Below the pieces are notes generated by a model. It did no database searches. It saw only the letters and a program-made list of their open reading frames with translations, and was not told the origin of the DNA. Of a stretch of 36,242 nt of DNA, positions 25,634 to 33,536 are shown one piece after another (the first letter of the stretch is position 1; each line of letters starts with the position of its first letter). The position numbers and the translations under genes are program-made. This DNA comes from Chloroflexota bacterium (lineage in GTDB: Bacteria; Chloroflexota; Ktedonobacteria; Ktedonobacterales; Ktedonobacteraceae), in assembly GCA_005881495.1 (NCBI GenBank), contig VBHI01000224.1, positions 1-36,242 of the forward strand, read 5' to 3'.

Positions 25634-26029
25634 TTACCCTGCTGGCACAAAAAGCAGCACAAGATAGAATAAAGCAGCCAAACCAAGAAAAAGAGCATAC
25701 CCGCTGGCAACAACTCTTGAAACAGGAGCAGCCTTTATGGTCCTCGGTGAGCGAAAACACTTGTAGGACAGGCCGAATGTAACTATAACGATACCTAGCA
25801 GCAGAAAGAAGTCGAATAGTCTGATAGCAAACGTGCCACTGAATAATGCAAAGGTAATCGCAACAGCCCCAAAAACGAACATACCCCCAAAAACATCTGC
25901 TGCTGCAATAGCCATAAAATATCCCTCATCAAAATTACGTGAGAGCAAAAGAGGGGTCACTTTCACCAGTATAACCACCCCACCCACATAGGCACAGAGG
26001 CACACAAAAGTCCACAAAATATACAGCAT
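25634..26029 (-). CDS. Four-segment integral membrane protein
   Basis: A 131-residue membrane protein with four hydrophobic segments: about 2-24, 38-62, 67-85 and 107-128. Short charged loops (SRNFDEGY; YKCFRSPRTIKAAP) separate them. I do not recognise a family. The ATG at 26029 follows GGAGA at about ten bases. The downstream neighbour is acuB (same strand, 165 bases). Confidence 0.7.
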   Translation of the reverse strand: MLYILWTFVCLCAYVGGVVILVKVTPLLLSRNFDEGYFMAIAAADVFGGMFVFGAVAITFALFSGTFAIRLFDFFLLLGIVIVTFGLSYKCFRSPRTIKAAPVSRVVASGYALFLGLAALFYLVLLFVPAG

Positions 26030-26302
26030 AACTTTTTTATCTCCATATACTATTATTGCCAGATCATTGTATCACCTATCTTTCTCCCTTGCTCTCTTGT
26101 GGAATGGGCCATGCGTTCGCGACCGCGCCACAAACGACCTATCTTCGGATTGCGTGAGCGAGTACCTCCTACCCGTTTAGCTGTGGCAATGTAGCTCGCA
26201 CTTCCTTCCTACTTTCTCTCTTGCAAATTGCACCATCGACACATATATGGTATGTTTTTTGACAGCTACCATCACGTATTAAATGATTGTCGAGTATCTC
26301 TC

Positions 26303-27322
26303 ATGGCAAAAATAACCTGGAAGGGTAAACACCCTCTTGATGAGCAGGAATTGCTATCTTCCACAATACAGTTTCAAACTCTCGAAATTTGTCCCTGCCA
26401 ATTGGCTGAAAACTCCTCTTCAGCACTACACAACCCCACGCGCGATTGGTACAACCGCCTCATCTGCGGTAACAAAAGCACAATACTACCGGCGCTCCTA
26501 CCTGAATTTGCCAATGCCGTTGACCTCATCTATATCGATCCTCCCTTTATGACCGGGCGTGACTTTATCAGCGGCACGCAATTCGCTTACAGTGACAAAT
26601 GGCAGAATGACATTGATGTATATCTCCAATGGCTTTATGAAACATTTCTGCTGCTACACCTTATATTGTCAGAACATGGCAGCCTCTATGTACACCTCGA
26701 TTGGCGCGCCACCCACTACGCGAAGCTTATCCTGGATGAGGTGTTCGGTTTCAGCCCCAACGCCGATGGAACTGGTTTCAAAAGCGAAATCATCTGGCAC
26801 TACCAAACGGGGGGACGCTCACAAAAGTGCTATGCACGCAAACACGATACAATTCTACTCTACACAAAATCTGCCGACTACTGTTTTCACGGAGAGAGGA
26901 TTGGTGAACGACGAGGCGCTCAGAAACGTAACCATATGCGCAAAAACGTGGATGCCGAGGGCCACATTACCTGGTCGATTAGTTCTGCTGGCCGCCTCTA
27001 TACCTATCATGAAGATATGATTATGACCCCTGCTGACGTCTGGAGCGACATCAGCCACCTTCACCAGAAAGACCCGGAGCGCAATGGCTATGCGACACAA
27101 AAGCCCGCTGCCCTGCTTGAACGCATAATCCTGGCATCATCTGAAGAGAATGAACTTGTCCTTGATTGCTTTTGTGGCAGCGGTGTAACACCGGCAGTGA
27201 CGGAACAGCTTGGCCGGCGCTGGATCGCGTGTGATCAGAGTCACCTCGCTATACAATTGACGCAAAAACGCCTGCAACAGCAGCAGCGCCACCCTTTTAT
27301 AGTACAGCGAGTCGTCCCATAA
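26303..27322 (+). CDS. Orphan DNA methyltransferase (beta class, N6-A or N4-C)
   Basis: A 339-residue amino-methyltransferase. The catalytic motif DPPF (79-82, IYIDPPFMTG) precedes the AdoMet motif DCFCGSG (288-294), and QKPAALLERII lies before the latter; this motif order is that of the beta class. The middle (about 100-270) holds the target-recognition part, with KSEIIWHYQTGG. No restriction endonuclease gene is adjacent, so it acts alone or for regulation. The start is uncertain: ATG 26303 begins the conserved part, but ATG 26252 and TTG 26228 are in frame, and none has a strong ribosome binding site. Confidence 0.88.
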   Translation: MAKITWKGKHPLDEQELLSSTIQFQTLEICPCQLAENSSSALHNPTRDWYNRLICGNKSTILPALLPEFANAVDLIYIDPPFMTGRDFISGTQFAYSDKWQNDIDVYLQWLYETFLLLHLILSEHGSLYVHLDWRATHYAKLILDEVFGFSPNADGTGFKSEIIWHYQTGGRSQKCYARKHDTILLYTKSADYCFHGERIGERRGAQKRNHMRKNVDAEGHITWSISSAGRLYTYHEDMIMTPADVWSDISHLHQKDPERNGYATQKPAALLERIILASSEENELVLDCFCGSGVTPAVTEQLGRRWIACDQSHLAIQLTQKRLQQQQRHPFIVQRVVP

Positions 27323-27456
27323 GCACATACATACTTCCTTGCTTCCTTGCCACTATCGCAATCAGGGTAGCACACCTATGCTATAATCAAAGGGGAATTA
27401 CTCGATGATGAATACAGTCAGCTGTACCGCATTGAAAAGATTTGCTTGAGTTTGCA

Positions 27457-27700
27457 ATCCATCGCTGCAACTCAGGTTGACCGCAAGGGTCAGGTTGACC
27501 GCAAGGGTCAACCCTACTATACACGCTAGCGCTTCTGATTGGTATCCATCGCTGCAACTCAGGTTGACCGCAAGGGTCAACCCTACTATACACGATAGCG
27601 CTTCTGTTGGTATCCATCGCTGCAACGAAGCTCTCGCTTCTACTTTCAGTCAGCAGCGATGAAAGGAAGTACCTCCGGTCAGCAGCGCTGCGAGGAAGTA
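27457..27700. repeat. Array of three to four family A repeats
   Basis: Three units in a row, each starting with ATCCATCGCTGCAAC. The first two (27457-27537, 27543-27605) hold the GGTTGACC/GGTCAACC hairpin and CTACTATACACG; the first also has an inner 21-base duplication of the hairpin arm. The third (27611-27673) has a different centre, GAAGCTCTCGCTTC, and closes with GTCAGCAGCGAT and GAAAGGAAGTACC. A fragment GGTCAGCAGCG at 27678 leads into the ribosome binding site of the next gene. These fill the 380-base gap after the methyltransferase. Confidence 0.85.
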
Positions 27701-27702
27701 TT

Positions 27703-28512
27703 ATGTTGGAACTACTTGAACAATTGTTTCGTCAAGTGCGCGCCTATATGCAATCTGAACAATTCGACCGCAACCAGGTTTACTCCCAAACCTCAGCGCA
27801 CACAACCATGCAGTTTGACCACGAGGCAGAAGATATCATCATCAGCGGGCTCATCGAGAGCGGCCATGGTTTTGAGATTATCACAGAGGAGAGAGCAGCT
27901 TTCGCAACGTGCGCAGCACCGCGTTATCGTATTGTCGTTGATCCGGTAGATGGCTCAACCAATGTGGCACGAGGCATTATGACTGCGGCGGTAGCACTGG
28001 CAGTCCTGCCAATCGATGAGCCAGTCAGTCCCGAGCACGTGCAGTGGGCCCTGGTGGGAGAACTTTTTAGTGGTACTGTCTATCAAGCGCAACGCGGCAG
28101 CGGAGCTTTCCGCAACGGCCACAGGTGCCAGACCAGCACGACTATGCATCTATCAGAGTGTATTGCGGGCTTGAATTTTGATGGACGAGACCTGGCAACA
28201 CTGAGTAAATTGATTATGCAGAAGCCAGTCATTGGCAAGGTAAGACGCACTGGTAGTTCAGCAATGGATGTGGCCTACGTTGGCAGCGGGGCATATGACG
28301 CCTATATCGACATTGGAGACATACTCACCGGAGAGTCCTTCCTGGCCTCATCAAGTATTGTATTGGAAGCCGGAGGCATAGTGAGTGACCAGTATGGTAA
28401 ACCTGTAGGTCCCATTCCTAACCTGTCGCAAGGCTACTCGTTAGTTATAGCTGGCACACAGGAATTACATCAAGAGTTGCTTGCCAGGATGAACGCAGGA
28501 ACTATGAACTAA
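27703..28512 (+). CDS. Inositol-monophosphatase-family phosphatase
   Basis: A 269-residue IMPase-fold protein. Metal-site motifs: EE at 62-63 (ITEER), DPVDGSTN (80-87) and a weak C-terminal GDILTGE (205-211, D206) in place of the usual WDxAAG. GSSAMDVAYVGSGAYDAYI is the family's typical segment before it. The family hydrolyses sugar or inositol phosphates, FBP or PAP with Mg2+; the substrate cannot be told. The ATG at 27703 has GAGGAAG, and this site lies in repeat-derived DNA. The frame from 27607 runs through the repeats and is rejected. Confidence 0.85.
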   Translation: MLELLEQLFRQVRAYMQSEQFDRNQVYSQTSAHTTMQFDHEAEDIIISGLIESGHGFEIITEERAAFATCAAPRYRIVVDPVDGSTNVARGIMTAAVALAVLPIDEPVSPEHVQWALVGELFSGTVYQAQRGSGAFRNGHRCQTSTTMHLSECIAGLNFDGRDLATLSKLIMQKPVIGKVRRTGSSAMDVAYVGSGAYDAYIDIGDILTGESFLASSSIVLEAGGIVSDQYGKPVGPIPNLSQGYSLVIAGTQELHQELLARMNAGTMN

Positions 28513-28556
28513 TTCATAGCGTAATGTAACAAAATAGTATATGATACTGATGTGAT

Positions 28557-28655
28557 TCCTTGCATCGCTGTTGACTGAAAGTAGAAGCGAGAGCTTCGTT
28601 GCAGCGATGGATACCAAACAGAAGCGGTACAAAAGAGCGCAGTTGCAGCGATGGC
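28557..28655. repeat. Inverse-oriented family A repeat and fragment
   Basis: CCTTGCATCGCTGTTGACTG to TTGCAGCGATGGATACC (28557-28615) is the inverse of the third unit of the array at 27611, with the GAAGCTCTCGCTTC centre. A fragment GTTGCAGCGATGG follows at 28642. The IMPase gene is thus framed by this repeat in opposite orientations. Confidence 0.8.
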
Positions 28656-28717
28656 TTTCAAACGATTCATAAATAATAGCATATGTTTTTCTAAAAAATT
28701 CGGCAAAGGACCAGCTT

Positions 28718-29842
28718 ATGAACTCTAAATATCTACAAAATACGCCTATTTCACGCTGCCACGCAACATCCCTGCTGCTCTGCGCATTAGTGTTATGCTT
28801 TCTCCTTCTAAGCGCCTGTAGTACCTCGACTGGCAACAACGGCAATGCAAATGTGGCCAGCACACCAACTGCTTTACTTACGTCTACTGTCGATCCAACC
28901 CTACAAAACCAGGGGGAAACACAGTTGCAGACATTCCAGCAATGGATAGCTCTGATGCAAAAATACAACGGCAAAACAAGCACCTACGAACAACAATATA
29001 GTAGCGATCAACAGGGATTACAGCAGGCAAGAACAAACACAAGCTACAAGACCGCGCTGACAACATTGCGTTCACATGTTATGGCAATCCAGAAACCCGC
29101 TATGCAGGCGGAGAGCCTGAGCCTGCAACAACAGCTGCAGCAAGAGGTAAGCAGTTGGGGTCAGAAACACCACTATCACGATACATATAATAATACGACT
29201 TACCAACTTGGTTTTGAATACGGTCCAACAGGGATTGGAGACTGGGTACAGAGCGAAATAAGTAGCGCACAGACAATAGCTGACTATCAGCAGACCATTG
29301 AAGACTTGAATATGTACCTCACCAACTTCCAGGCAATGAAAACCAACGCCAGCGATAAAACACCAAACAATAAAGTCCACCATACAGACATCCAGCTTAT
29401 GCGGCACTATGGCATGATGAACACGAAGGCCGTCGTCATATCATTGGAAGAACAGGCCATGCGCGTGTACCAGAATGGCAAACTGGTTAACACATTCCTG
29501 GTAACGACAGGGCGACCCGATAAACCAAGCCCTCCGGGAACATGGTGGGTAGAAGGGAAAAAATCGCCGACCGTCTTTAAGGCAACCGTCCCAAAGACTT
29601 CCCCATACTGGTATCCCGACACCCCCATCAACTACGCCATGCAATATCATAGCGACGGATACTTTCTCCACGATAGCTGGTGGCGCGCCGATTATGGTCC
29701 CGGCACGCAGTTTCCTCACCAGGACGCCAGTGGGGACATCTACTCTTCTCAAGGTTCGCATGGCTGTGTCAACATGCAGAAGGATGACGCCGCCTGGCTC
29801 TACAATTACGTGGAAGTCTTTACACACATCGTCATTTACTAA
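28718..29842 (+). CDS. L,D-transpeptidase (YkuD) lipoprotein
   Basis: A 374-residue exported protein. The signal peptide ends in lipobox LSAC (31-34) with lipidated C34. The middle (about 50-220) is helical, Gln-rich and likely a spacer through the wall. The YkuD domain (about 243-374) has HDSWW and SHGCVNM (347-353) with the catalytic Cys350 and His348. The family makes 3-3 cross-links in peptidoglycan or attaches proteins to it. A strong terminator follows. The convergent neighbour is a cysteine peptidase that is also membrane-exposed. Confidence 0.93.
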   Translation: MNSKYLQNTPISRCHATSLLLCALVLCFLLLSACSTSTGNNGNANVASTPTALLTSTVDPTLQNQGETQLQTFQQWIALMQKYNGKTSTYEQQYSSDQQGLQQARTNTSYKTALTTLRSHVMAIQKPAMQAESLSLQQQLQQEVSSWGQKHHYHDTYNNTTYQLGFEYGPTGIGDWVQSEISSAQTIADYQQTIEDLNMYLTNFQAMKTNASDKTPNNKVHHTDIQLMRHYGMMNTKAVVISLEEQAMRVYQNGKLVNTFLVTTGRPDKPSPPGTWWVEGKKSPTVFKATVPKTSPYWYPDTPINYAMQYHSDGYFLHDSWWRADYGPGTQFPHQDASGDIYSSQGSHGCVNMQKDDAAWLYNYVEVFTHIVIY

Positions 29843-29854
29843 AATAGCTTGATA

Positions 29855-29907
29855 GAGAAAAAAGGACTGCCTGCATCGATAAACTGATGCAGGCAGTCCT
29901 TTTTTCT
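29855..29907. terminator. Bidirectional rho-independent terminator
   Basis: Arms AAGGACTGCCTGCATC and GATGCAGGCAGTCCTT are perfect complements around a short loop, flanked by A-run and T-run, so it works on both strands. It separates the convergent genes ending at 29842 and 29916. Confidence 0.95.
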
Positions 29908-29915
29908 CGCTGTAG

Positions 29916-30806
29916 TTATTGCGGTGTAATCAGCACACTAAAGCCATTCCATATAGAGGTAAACTCCTGGTAGGTCAGCACAGTCCGGTTCGTGGGAGCA
30001 GAGTCGACCACGTAGACAACATTGCTATCCCCACCGCGTACAACAAAAATATGGCCAGGCATACCTACGATAACGGGAAAACCTTTATTCGCGGTGTAAA
30101 TCAGGTCTTTCAACGTTCTTGGTGGATTAGGAGAAGCCTTAAAACCAAAATAATTCGCCACCTTTGCCATAGCAGGCTCACCTCCGACCAAGCCATCATA
30201 CGTATCCCACACCCCCAGATTCTGTTCCACTTGCAACACATCAGCCGCAATAAAATGGCGTCCATAGGCGTTTATGACCTCTTCCAGGGAAATACCCGAA
30301 CAAGAGGCATACGACCAGACCTGCCACTGGTAATCGGTAAAATACTGGTCGCGCACCGCCGAATCGACTCGGACAATTCGGACGCTCGCGGTAAAGGGCA
30401 ACGGATGGGCAACAGCCTTGATATCGGAGGACTGGAAATAACTCGTGACGTTGAAGCTCTTGCTCAGATTCTGCATAGCACCATCAGCCAGGCCGCTTTG
30501 AAGAAAGAGCGCTAGAAAGAGCATCATGAGAAAGCTCACCGAAACAAGGGTGCGATGCCGTCCATACCAGGATGATGAAAGCGTAAACGCAGGCGTAGGT
30601 TGAGGTTTCTCTACACCAACCACGACCCCCTCATGCATATGTAAAATCATTTTTACATGGGGATCAAGCGGGTGAGTAGGTTTCTGCCCCTGGATCGCCA
30701 GGGATCGCAAATGGCGGCGGCGTGCACGAAGAACATTGATGATCAGACTGGCAATAACCAGTAGCATCACACCAATCAGTAATGCCGTGATTACGGCAGA
30801 CAACAT
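29916..30806 (-). CDS. Membrane-anchored C39-like cysteine peptidase
   Basis: A 296-residue protein with membrane segments at about 6-26 and 84-104, followed by an outward domain with papain-like residues C169 (YASCSG), H252 (GHIFVVRGGD) and D268 (VVDSAP). These are in the order and spacing of C39-like peptidases. Natural substrates of these enzymes are mostly unknown; some cut bacteriocin leaders, others act on exported proteins. No bacteriocin gene or ABC exporter is adjacent. ATG 30806 follows GAGG. Confidence 0.75.
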   Translation of the reverse strand: MLSAVITALLIGVMLLVIASLIINVLRARRRHLRSLAIQGQKPTHPLDPHVKMILHMHEGVVVGVEKPQPTPAFTLSSSWYGRHRTLVSVSFLMMLFLALFLQSGLADGAMQNLSKSFNVTSYFQSSDIKAVAHPLPFTASVRIVRVDSAVRDQYFTDYQWQVWSYASCSGISLEEVINAYGRHFIAADVLQVEQNLGVWDTYDGLVGGEPAMAKVANYFGFKASPNPPRTLKDLIYTANKGFPVIVGMPGHIFVVRGGDSNVVYVVDSAPTNRTVLTYQEFTSIWNGFSVLITPQ

Positions 30807-31018
30807 ACGTTAACCTCGCTGTACAACTAACATTGACGACGTACTCTTGTTCCTAAGTATAGCGTAGTTGCCCACGTACACGCACATTCGAGCGAGAAAA
30901 CAGCCAAATCGGGCTATGTCTACATGACCACCTCAACCCTCTATCTAACCTAATGAACATAGATATTTGCCCAAATTTCAGTATTGAAGTTGCGCTAACT
31001 TACACTTCTTCATCTACA

Positions 31019-31396
31019 TCAAGCCGATCGCATATCATAGACTTCCATTTCTTTGCCTAAATGCCGACGGTAAATTTGGACGCGATGCACACGCAAGCTG
31101 AGAGGCAGCACCAGGTACTCGACATTCCCCTCTTCCTCGCACGGTCGCACACTCAACGACCCGTGCTTCACGAGGTGATAGCTCAGTCGTTCACTAGCAT
31201 CTATAATGCCCAACTGGTGATAGTCGTGGTAGATACGCCAGGAAACCATCGTTTTGTTCTCGACCTCGAGTTCTTCATCATCCCCAGCAAAGGCCAGCTT
31301 CACCCGCCGCTGTAAGCGTCTTAACCAACCACCCGAACGCTGTGGCGATGTTTCTAAGGGAGGTGTTTCTACCTCGTAAGGAGACTTGATAGACAT
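31019..31396 (-). CDS. Hypothetical protein (125 aa) in the ECF sigma operon
   Basis: A 125-residue soluble protein. Residues 1-45 are Pro/Ser and then Arg-rich; from about 46 (VENKTMVSWRIYHDYHQLGI) to 125 it is a mixed strand-helix domain with HRVQIYRRHLGKEMEVYD at the end. It starts 35 bases after the anti-sigma candidate on the same strand, so it is likely the third gene of that operon. I do not recognise a family. Confidence 0.65.
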   Translation of the reverse strand: MSIKSPYEVETPPLETSPQRSGGWLRRLQRRVKLAFAGDDEELEVENKTMVSWRIYHDYHQLGIIDASERLSYHLVKHGSLSVRPCEEEGNVEYLVLPLSLRVHRVQIYRRHLGKEMEVYDMRSA

Positions 31397-31431
31397 AACA
31401 GCACTAGCACCTTTCTTCTCTGGTTATTCGT

Positions 31432-32262
31432 TCATCTTACCAGTGTCAAACGCTCTTGTTCAAGTTGAACCTGGGTCCCGCAAACACGCCCGATGCGCTC
31501 TGTAAGCGAGAGTTCACCCCACCGCCTGCGAGACGGAGCGCGACTACGGTCCGCCAGCGCATGCAGTCCCTGGCAGGCTTGTCCACGCCCCAGCCACTGC
31601 ACCATCAAGCTATCCGCTCGCACAGCCATGGCACGCCGCTGTCCCCCTACTATCCAGAGAACTACCATCGAAAGTACGATGCATAGCCCTATGGCTATAA
31701 GAAGAATATTCAGGGGAATACCCTTCAAGTATGATAGGATCAGCATTACATATGCGAACAATACAGTCCCAAACAAGAGGAGCCGGGGCAGGATGTAGCC
31801 AGGTCTGCGCATCGAGAGAAAGCGCGCCAGGCCAGTAGCCAGTAACACATCAAGTATAGTTGGCTCTATGTTCCCTTCGAGAAGCGAGGGCAAGAGCAGT
31901 CTGATATGACGCCTGTTGAGCAGCGAAACACGCACTTCCGGCAAGCGTGTACGCGGACTGACTACACAGCGCAGCTTCGACGTGTTAATGGGAAGGCGAG
32001 CCTCATATACTATGCGTGCAAAAGCATCTTGCACAGACGGAGGCACACGGCCACGCTCTCTTCTAGAGCGGCGAAATTGCCATCTTCTCAGAAACCTCTC
32101 TCGATAAGCACGACGCTCCCTAAGCTGAGAGCGTACATCTAGCCACGAAGATGCCGGCAAGGGCTGTTCTGGCTGCGCTGGTCCGTAAAATGCCGCCAGC
32201 CGCTCATCCAGGTTTCGCTCTTCACCATCTCCCTTTTCAGCCTGGTTCCATTCTTTCGTCAT
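31432..32262 (-). CDS. Membrane anti-sigma factor candidate with M48-like remnant
   Basis: A 276-residue protein. Residues 1-100 are cytoplasmic, acidic then very Arg-rich; two hydrophobic segments lie at about 161-180 and 184-208. The tail (AVRADSLMVQWLGRGQACQG, then SLTERIGRV) follows the C-terminal half of M48 peptidases (R-x-x-E/A-D-x-x-A then P-x-x-x-R-I). The zinc HExxH motif is absent; the place is LLATGLARFL. Its start overlaps the sigma factor stop (ATGA), the typical layout of an anti-sigma gene. Both the anti-sigma role and the M48 relation are inference; the overlap is seen directly. Confidence 0.6.
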   Translation of the reverse strand: MTKEWNQAEKGDGEERNLDERLAAFYGPAQPEQPLPASSWLDVRSQLRERRAYRERFLRRWQFRRSRRERGRVPPSVQDAFARIVYEARLPINTSKLRCVVSPRTRLPEVRVSLLNRRHIRLLLPSLLEGNIEPTILDVLLATGLARFLSMRRPGYILPRLLLFGTVLFAYVMLILSYLKGIPLNILLIAIGLCIVLSMVVLWIVGGQRRAMAVRADSLMVQWLGRGQACQGLHALADRSRAPSRRRWGELSLTERIGRVCGTQVQLEQERLTLVR

Positions 32263-32822
32263 TCTAGCTCACCCCCTTCATCCATCAACAATGTACGTAG
32301 CCGTTCACGCGCCCGGTTCAGCCGCGATTTTACCGTCCCAAGTGGCCAACCCAACACATTGGCAATATCGAGTTCAGTCAGATCTGCACCGTAGCGCAAT
32401 GCTACGACCTTTCGCTGGTCAGTGCTCAGCTTTGCCAGCGCCTGCCGCACCTCTTCGCGCTGTGCAACCTGCTCTTGCGGGTCCATAAAACATGGAGAGC
32501 CAGCTTGACTCTCTATCTCCACACCTTCATCTAAAGAAAGAGGGTGCAAATAGGTTCGCTGCTTTTCCATCACATCTAGAGCATGGCGATACAGAATCCG
32601 CATCAGCCACGGACGAAACGGGCTTCCCTCATGGAAGCGAGGCAAACCCCGCCATGCCAGCAGGAAAGCGCCCTGCGTGATCTCTTCGGCAAGAGCCCGC
32701 TGCTGACACAGTCGTAGAGCGGTGGCCATGGAAATGGCATGATGATTCTCCCAGAGTTGCTGAAAAGCCTCCTGGTCACCACACGCAGCTCGCCTGATGA
32801 GATCATCTTCGCAAGTAGTCAC
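32259..32822 (-). CDS. ECF RNA polymerase sigma factor
   Basis: A 187-residue extracytoplasmic-function sigma factor. Region 2 (about 8-85) includes ALAEEITQGAFLLAWRGLPR and FRPWLMRILYRHALD; region 4 (about 122-178) includes LSTDQRKVVALRYGADL and the helix-turn-helix IANVLGWPLGTVKSRLNRARE. The start is GTG 32822, with AAGGA six bases before. It is translationally coupled to the membrane protein downstream, and its promoter looks like an ECF site, so it likely controls itself. Confidence 0.93.
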   Translation of the reverse strand: MTTCEDDLIRRAACGDQEAFQQLWENHHAISMATALRLCQQRALAEEITQGAFLLAWRGLPRFHEGSPFRPWLMRILYRHALDVMEKQRTYLHPLSLDEGVEIESQAGSPCFMDPQEQVAQREEVRQALAKLSTDQRKVVALRYGADLTELDIANVLGWPLGTVKSRLNRARERLRTLLMDEGGELE

Positions 32823-32855
32823 TACATTTCCTTAAAAACTCTCTTCTGTAAAAGA

Positions 32856-32884
32856 TATACGGAGGGTGTGGGGGATAAGGTTCC
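32856..32884 (-). promoter_or_regulatory. ECF-type promoter of the sigma factor operon
   Basis: GGAACC (minus strand 32884-32879), a 17-base spacer and CGTATA (32861-32856). This fits the common ECF form (GGAAC, about 16-17 bases, CGTC/CGTA). It would start transcription about 25 bases before the GTG start codon. Confidence 0.6.
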
Positions 32885-33022
32885 GAATTTGGGGTAGGAA
32901 AAAAGAAAGTATAATATGCTTACAAAAGTCAGGGAGAATTTATAGAAGCGCACGACATCCTTTTTGCAATAATACCTTACAATGAACCAGGAAGGAAACC
33001 AGAGTAGTGTTCTACATCGGCT

Positions 33023-33140
33023 GCCCCATGTGGGGCTACAAAGAATGGGTGTGGACGTGTTCATAAACTGGCCTTTGTAGCTGTGATATGCTACAACCAT
33101 CAAGCATGAGAGGTAACGACGTTGTTACCTCTCTTTTTTT
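33023..33140 (+). ncRNA. Candidate structured RNA with alternative hairpins
   Basis: No gene lies here, but the plus strand is dense in pairing. GCCCC-ATGT-GGGGC (33023-33036) is a hairpin. GCTACAAAG (33035-33043) pairs perfectly with CTTTGTAGC (33073-33081), and the latter can instead pair with GCTACAA at 33090-33096. A rho-independent terminator follows. No known riboswitch class is recognised. Only a weak -10 (TACAAT, 32978) is seen. It may be a small RNA or an attenuator-like leader. Confidence 0.4.
33110..33140 (+). terminator. Rho-independent terminator
   Basis: GAGGTAAC and GTTACCTC form an eight-base stem with loop GACGTT, followed by TCTTTTTTT. It ends a plus-strand transcript although no plus-strand gene precedes it. 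Confidence 0.85.
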
Positions 33141-33243
33141 GTCTTATTTTTAGAACGTATATTCTACAAAACAACGCACAATTTCCGCCCTTCGGGCGGC
33201 CTGTTTCTTATCTTTCGGATGCTTCCCTTTTCTTTGATACTGC

Positions 33244-33272
33244 TTGACAGACATATACATTATATGTATAAT
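33244..33272 (+). promoter_or_regulatory. Consensus promoter and operator of vapBC
   Basis: TTGACA (33244-33249), 17 bases, TATAAT (33267-33272): a perfect consensus. The spacer holds the palindrome TATACATTATATGTATA (33254-33270), which overlaps the -10 and suits binding by a ribbon-helix-helix antitoxin. The ATG is only nine bases after the -10. Confidence 0.8.
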
Positions 33273-33281
33273 ATATTCACT

Positions 33282-33536
33282 ATGATTAGAACGCAAGTCT
33301 ACTTAGACGACCACATTCACCGAGACTTAATCCGTCTTGCAGAGCAGGAAAAAAGGTCTATGGCAGAAGTAACGCGGGATATTCTCAAAGAAGGTATTCA
33401 AAAGCGAAAAGCCGTTGACTCGTCCGGTAAAAAAGCCCTGCTTGCTATTGCAAACATGGGACTCATCAGCGACGACCCCTATCTTTCCGAAAACCATGAC
33501 CACTACTTGTACGGCAGCCCGAAAAAGAGAATATGA
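33282..33536 (+). CDS. vapB: Ribbon-helix-helix antitoxin (VapB type)
   Basis: An 84-residue protein with an N-terminal ribbon-helix-helix: MIRTQVYLDDHIHRDLIRLA forms the strand and first helix, and SMAEVTRDILKEGI the second. The C-terminal part (about 45-84) would wrap the toxin. The start at 33282 leaves almost no leader. It overlaps the toxin gene by ATGA, and probably represses its own promoter at the palindrome upstream. Confidence 0.88.
   Translation: MIRTQVYLDDHIHRDLIRLAEQEKRSMAEVTRDILKEGIQKRKAVDSSGKKALLAIANMGLISDDPYLSENHDHYLYGSPKKRI

Noticed and set aside
27398..27625. Minus-strand frames in the repeat array
   Set aside because: Internal repetition (SRVDPCGQPE) is the translated hairpin repeat.
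27457..27700. CRISPR array
   Set aside because: Unequal units, palindromic centres and no unique spacers.
29919..30515. Plus-strand frame of 198 codons
   Set aside because: Antisense of the C39-like peptidase gene, which has a proper catalytic triad.
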